From the NCBI GenBank assembly GCA_023430065.1, contig JAEZCG010000004.1, forward strand, positions 1-58,821: DNA of 58,821 nt, in the 5' to 3' direction. The translations under genes were made by a program, and so were the position numbers. The DNA is from Pseudomonadota bacterium (GTDB lineage Bacteria; Pseudomonadota; Gammaproteobacteria; Burkholderiales; SHXO01). Shown in pieces: positions 50,096-58,821 of the stretch. Numbering within the stretch: the first letter of the stretch is position 1; every line of letters begins with the position of its first letter. The notes under the pieces were generated by a model. That model saw only the letters and a program-made list of their open reading frames with translations, was not told where the DNA came from and ran no database searches.

Positions 50096-51780
50096 ATGCT
50101 TCGCGCCCTCACGATCCGCGATTTCATCATCGTCGACCGACTCGACCTGGAGTTCGCGCCCGGGTTCACCGTCCTCACCGGCGAGACCGGTGCCGGCAAG
50201 TCGATCCTCATCGATGCACTCACCCTGCTGTTGGGCGAGCGCGGAGAAGCGGCGCTGGTGCGCGAAGGCTGCGTGCGCGCCGAACTGTCCGCGGAGTTCG
50301 ACCTGGACAACGTCCCGGCGGCGCAGGAATGGCTGCGGGCGGCCGATCTGCTGGACGAGGACGGGCAATGCCTGTTGCGCCGGGTGCTGGAGGTCGGCGG
50401 TCGCTCGCGGGCGTTCATCAACGGCCGCCCCTCAACCTTGCAGCAGATGAAGGAACTGGGCGAACTGCTCGTCGATATCCACGGCCAGCACGAGCACCAG
50501 TCGCTGATGCGTCCGGCGCTGCAGCGCGAACTGCTCGATCGCTACGGCCAGATCACGCAACTGACGCAATCGGTCGCGGAAGCCTGGCGCGAGTGGCAGA
50601 CGCGGCGGCGCCAGCGCGAGAACCGGGAGCGCGATGCCGAGGCGATCGAAGCGGAGCGCGAGCGGTTGCAGTGGCAGATCACCGAGCTCGATCGGCTGGC
50701 GTTCTCCACGCCCGAGTGGGATGCGCTGCAGGCGGACCATCGCCGCCTTGCCAATGCGGCGAGCCTGCGCGACGCGGTGGAGGCAGGCCTCGATGCCTTG
50801 TCGGAAGCCGACGGCGCGGTGATCGGCAGCCTCGACGCGACGATCCAGCGCCTGGATCAGGTGCGCGAGTTCGATACCGACCTGGCGGAAACGCTCGAGG
50901 TCCTGGAGCCCGCGCGCATCCAGGTTCAGGAGGCGGTGTACGCGCTGCGCCGCTATCGGGACCGCGTCGATCTCGATCCGCAGCGCCTGCGCGAGATCGA
51001 ACAGCGGCTGGATTCGGTGCACACGGCCGCGCGCAAGCACCGGGTCCCGCCCGAACAGTTGCCGCACGTCCTCGAGCGCGCCCGGCTGCGCCTCGCCGAG
51101 CTCGGTGGTGCGGACGACATCGCCGGTCTGGTTCGGGCGGAACAGGCCGCGCACCGCGCCTACCTCGATCTGGCGCGTGAGCTGTCGGCGCGACGCGCGC
51201 AGGCCGCCGCACGCCTCGGAGAGCAGGTCACCCAGCACATGCAGGGGCTGGCGATGGCGGGTGGACGGTTCCAGGCGCAGCTCGCCGCGCTCGCCGAGGG
51301 CGGCGCGCACGGTCTGGAGTCGGTCGAGTTCATGGTCTGCGCCAATCCGGGTACGCCGCTGCGTGCGCTGGTGAAGGTCGCCTCCGGCGGCGAGTTGTCG
51401 CGCATCAGCCTGGCGATCCAGGTCGCGACCACGGCGTATTCACGCGTCCCGACGCTGGTGTTCGACGAAGTCGATGCCGGGATCGGCGGCAGAATCGCCG
51501 AAATCGTCGGCGGGATGCTGGCGCAGCTGGGCGGCAGGCATCAGGTGATGTGCATCACGCACCTCCCGCAGGTGGCTGCGGCGGCGACGCACCAATGGCA
51601 GGTGAGCAAGGAGAGCGGGAGCGGGGGAAGCGTGCGCAGCCAGGTGCGCGTCCTCGACCCGGAGGAGCGCGTCGAAGAGATTGCGCGCATGCTCGGCGGC
51701 TTGCGCATCACGCAGACCACGCGTAAACACGCGGCCGAAATGCTCGGTGAAAAGGTGGAACTGGTGGACAGGCGCACGCG

Positions 51781-51784
<4 letters not shown>
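50096..51784 (+). CDS. recN: DNA repair protein RecN
   Basis: This 562-residue SMC-like ATPase acts in double-strand break repair. The start [20 protein letters not shown] leads to the Walker A site [16 protein letters not shown] long coiled coil occupies about residues 150-370. The C-terminal half has the signature [15 protein letters not shown] and Walker [12 protein letters not shown]. Its stop codon shares bases with the stop of the convergent fur gene. Confidence 0.96.
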
Positions 51785-53511
<1,727 letters not shown>

Positions 53512-53536
53512 ATGGCGAGCGATCGAGCAGGCTTCC

Positions 53537-53566
53537 TTGCCCGGATGGGGGTCGAGCCCATATAAT
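53537..53566 (+). promoter_or_regulatory. sigma-70-type promoter for carA
   Basis: TTGCCC and a perfect TATAAT are separated by 18 bases. The predicted start near 53573 gives a leader of about 80 bases holding the hairpin at 53580-53613. Confidence 0.7.
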
Positions 53567-53579
53567 GCCGGGTTATCGA

Positions 53580-53613
53580 AGCGGGAGGCGTTGCTGTGCG
53601 CACTCCCGCTTTT
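53580..53613 (+). terminator. leader hairpin and T-tract, candidate carA attenuator
   Basis: AGCGGGAG (53580-53587) pairs perfectly with CTCCCGCT (53603-53610), with a 15-base loop and TTTTC after it. It lies between the predicted promoter and carA, where an intrinsic attenuator would act. Direct proof of attenuation is lacking. Confidence 0.55.
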
Positions 53614-53653
53614 CTACGTCCGCTGCCTGCCCGGCACTGCCCAGGAGTTGCTC

Positions 53654-54787
53654 GTGAACGACTTGCCGCCCGCCGTCCTCGTTCTGCAGGATGGAACCGT
53701 GTTCCGCGGGCAGTCCATCGGCGCGGACGGTGTGTCGGTGGGGGAGGTGGTGTTCAACACCGCCATGACCGGCTACCAGGAAATCCTGACCGATCCCTCC
53801 TACTGTCGTCAGATCGTCACGCTCACCTATCCCCACATCGGAAACACGGGAATCAACGACGAGGATGTGGAATCCGACCGGATCTTCGCGGCCGGACTGG
53901 TCATCCGGGATCTGCCCCTGCGGCTGTCCAACTGGCGCAGCCAGCGCGATCTACCCACTTACCTGCGCGAACGGGGGGTGGTCGCCATTGCCGGAATCGA
54001 CACGCGCAAGCTCACCCGCATCCTGCGCGAGAAAGGGGCCCAATCGGGCTGCCTCATGGCCGGCAGCGTCGACGAGGCGAATGCGCTGGCGCAGGCGCGT
54101 GCCTTCCCCGGGCTGTCCGGCATGGACCTGGCGAAAGTGGTGAGTTGTACCCAGGGCTACGCGTGGAACGAGTCGCAGTGGACGCTGGGCAAGGGCTATG
54201 GCATCGCAGGCGACACCCGCCACCACGTGGTCGCGCTCGACTACGGCGTCAAGCGCAACATCCTGCGCATGCTCGCGCAGCGCGGCTGCCGCCTGACCGT
54301 GCTGCCTGCGCAGACCAGCGCACGCGAGGTGCTCGCACTCGCGCCCGACGGTGTGTTCCTGTCGAATGGTCCGGGCGATCCGGCGCCGTGCGATTACGCC
54401 ATCCAGGCGATTCGCGAGCTGCTCGACGCGTCGGTACCGATGTTCGGCATCTGTCTCGGCCATCAGCTGATGGCGCTGGCGAGCGGGGCGCAGACCGTGA
54501 AGATGAAGTTCGGGCATCACGGCGCGAATCATCCCGTCCAGGATCTGCAGACGGGGCGGGTGATGATCACCAGCCAGAATCATGGGTTTGCGGTGGACAC
54601 GGCCACGCTTCCAGGCAATTGCCAGGCCACGCACAAGTCGCTGTTCGACGGCACGCTGCAGGGATTCCAGCGTACCGATCGGCCAGCGTTCTGCTTCCAG
54701 GGACACCCCGAAGCGAGCCCGGGTCCCCACGACGTGGACTACCTGTTCGATCGGTTCATCGCATTGATGCGGAAGGAGCACAGGTAG
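53654..54787 (+). CDS. carA: carbamoyl-phosphate synthase small subunit
   Basis: This 377-residue glutaminase subunit feeds ammonia to CarB for arginine and pyrimidine synthesis. The N-terminal domain has [19 protein letters not shown]. The class I glutaminase site has [16 protein letters not shown] (catalytic Cys) and [20 protein letters not shown] (His and Glu). The GTG at 53654 has AGGAG upstream and gives the family length; an upstream in-frame ATG would extend across the leader hairpin. CarB, its partner, starts 97 bases later. Confidence 0.95.
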   Translation: MNDLPPAVLVLQDGTVFRGQSIGADGVSVGEVVFNTAMTGYQEILTDPSYCRQIVTLTYPHIGNTGINDEDVESDRIFAAGLVIRDLPLRLSNWRSQRDLPTYLRERGVVAIAGIDTRKLTRILREKGAQSGCLMAGSVDEANALAQARAFPGLSGMDLAKVVSCTQGYAWNESQWTLGKGYGIAGDTRHHVVALDYGVKRNILRMLAQRGCRLTVLPAQTSAREVLALAPDGVFLSNGPGDPAPCDYAIQAIRELLDASVPMFGICLGHQLMALASGAQTVKMKFGHHGANHPVQDLQTGRVMITSQNHGFAVDTATLPGNCQATHKSLFDGTLQGFQRTDRPAFCFQGHPEASPGPHDVDYLFDRFIALMRKEHR

Positions 54788-54836
54788 GGGCAGCGGCCGA
54801 GGGCCAGGGCCGGGAAAAGGCGCCGCATAGCGGCTC

Positions 54837-54875
54837 CACGTCCCCGGCCTCCCGTCCCCGGTCCCCGGTCCCCGC
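54837..54875. repeat. short G/C-rich tandem repeat in the carA-carB gap
   Basis: The unit GTCCCCG recurs (CGTCCCCGGCC, then CCGTCCCCGG and GTCCCCGGTCCCCG), giving about four copies with one interruption. It is low-complexity sequence between carA and carB and shows no obvious regulatory element. Confidence 0.5.
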
Positions 54876-54884
54876 TTCTCGACC

Positions 54885-58122
<3,238 letters not shown>

Positions 58123-58148
58123 TACCCTAACTTATCCCTTCTGGCCAC

Positions 58149-58181
58149 GCGCCCGCCACCCTGGCGGGCGCCTCGTTTTTT
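58149..58181 (+). terminator. intrinsic terminator after carB
   Basis: A perfect 9-base stem (GCGCCCGCC and GGCGGGCGC) with an ACCCT loop is followed by CTCGTTTTTT. It ends about 20 bases before greA. Confidence 0.9.
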
Positions 58182-58201
58182 GTACGTCGAGAGGTTGCGA
58201 G

Positions 58202-58675
58202 ATGAGAGTTCCGTTGACCGCCACGGGCGCCGAGATGTTGCGCGCGGAGTTGCACCAGCTCAAGACGGTGGAGCGCCCGCGGGTCATCCAGGCCATTCAG
58301 GAAGCGCGATCGCACGGCGATCTCTCCGAGAACGCGGAATACGATGCCGCGAAGGAGCGGCAGAGCTTCATCGAAGGCCGGATCGCGGAACTCGAGACCA
58401 AGCTCGCCAATGCCCAGATCATCGAGCCGGCGACCCTGGATGCCGACGGACGCTGCGTGTTCGGGGCGACGGTGGAGCTGGAGGATTCCGACAGTGGCGA
58501 GGTGGTGACCTACCAGATCGTCGGCGAGGACGAGGCCGACATCAAGCGCGGCAAGATCTCGATCACCTCACCGATCGGCCGTGCGCTCATCGGCAAGAGC
58601 TCCGGCGAAACCGCCGAGGTCATGGCACCCGGCGGTGTGCGCTCCTACGAGATTCTCGACGTCCGCTATCTGTGA
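58202..58675 (+). CDS. greA: transcription elongation factor GreA
   Basis: This 157-residue factor stimulates RNA polymerase to cleave its own backtracked transcripts. The N-terminal coiled coil holds [20 protein letters not shown], with the conserved acidic tip. The C-terminal FKBP-like domain has [34 protein letters not shown] and YEILDV. The ATG at 58202 gives the usual length; in-frame sequence upstream lies in the end of carB. A terminator sits just upstream, so greA may have its own promoter or depend on read-through. Confidence 0.97.
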   Translation: MRVPLTATGAEMLRAELHQLKTVERPRVIQAIQEARSHGDLSENAEYDAAKERQSFIEGRIAELETKLANAQIIEPATLDADGRCVFGATVELEDSDSGEVVTYQIVGEDEADIKRGKISITSPIGRALIGKSSGETAEVMAPGGVRSYEILDVRYL

Positions 58676-58701
58676 CCGGACCGACCGCCCGGCTGCAAAG
58701 T

Positions 58702-58726
58702 GCCGGGACGCACGAGTCGTCCCGGC
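58702..58726. repeat. hairpin after greA
   Basis: A perfect 9-base stem (GCCGGGACG and CGTCCCGGC) has a 7-base loop. No T-tract follows, so its role as a terminator is uncertain. Confidence 0.6.
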
Positions 58727-58759
58727 TGTGCAATCCCGCCGCGACGCGGTCTGGCTTCG

Positions 58760-58821
58760 TCACCTGGCGGGGCGCGCCGCGCGCGGCTTGAGCGCTGCCT
58801 TGCGCGCCGGGCGCCGGGCAC
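58760..58821 (-). CDS. possible C-terminal end of a basic protein running off the window
   Basis: On the minus strand an open frame enters from the window edge and stops at 58760. Its last residues are Arg/Ala/Lys-rich (KAALKPRAARPAR). In related genomes a minus-strand yhbY-type RNA-binding protein often follows greA and has a basic tail. Only about 19 codons are visible, so this is a guess from position and composition. Confidence 0.25.
   Translation of the reverse strand, partial: ARRPARKAALKPRAARPAR

Overview
This is a gene-dense, high-GC stretch of bacterial chromosome that looks betaproteobacterial. The best evidence is gene order: leuC-(entericidin)-leuD-leuB-asd-fimV-truA-trpF-trpB-trpA-accD-folC-(SPOR protein)-cvpA-purF-metZ, and later hemH/grpE/dnaK/dnaJ, nadK-recN, fur|bamE-dapB-carA-carB-greA. 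These are typical betaproteobacterial housekeeping blocks. I saw no rRNA, tRNA, CRISPR array or insertion sequence.

Layout. 1-2.6 kb: a TetR regulator, an alpha/beta hydrolase and a DMT-family exporter. 2.7-10.1 kb: dnaE, a small conserved-looking ORF, acylphosphatase, metG and apbC. 10.2-11.9 kb: dcd, interrupted by a 376-codon intein that carries an HNH homing endonuclease. 12-13.4 kb: ornithine decarboxylase behind a strong promoter and a 21-codon upstream ORF. 13.5-16.6 kb: folA, a small secreted protein, a divergent AraC regulator and thyA. 16.7-26.7 kb: aroC, an MFS transporter, the leucine genes, asd and fimV. 26.8-36.6 kb: truA, the trp genes, accD, folC, cvpA, purF and metZ. metZ sits behind a SAM-II-type riboswitch and terminator. 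36.7-42.9 kb: lpxH, ppiB, a TPR protein, cysS and a PAS-GGDEF-EAL protein. 42.9-49.1 kb: the heat-shock genes dnaJ, dnaK and grpE with two sigma-32-type promoters, then hemH and hrcA. 49.2-58.8 kb: nadK, recN, fur, bamE, dapB, carA, a frameshifted carB, and greA.

How the genes work together. dcd (dCTP to dUTP), thyA (dUMP to dTMP) and folA (recycles the dihydrofolate made by ThyA) all serve thymidylate synthesis, and folC also serves folate metabolism. asd, dapB, metZ and metG connect aspartate-family amino-acid synthesis and use. carA/carB and purF feed nucleotide synthesis. dnaK, dnaJ, grpE and hrcA form the heat-shock module.

Most notable items: (1) the HNH intein in dcd, placed directly after the conserved active-site arginine and ending in Arg-Asn instead of His-Asn; (2) a DnaK whose near-invariant Asn170-Glu171 has become Pro-Ala; (3) a SAM-II-like riboswitch plus terminator before metZ; (4) a frameshift in carB that looks like two missing G residues; (5) a well-expressed-looking 21-codon leader ORF before ornithine decarboxylase; (6) a LOV-like PAS domain without the photoactive cysteine.
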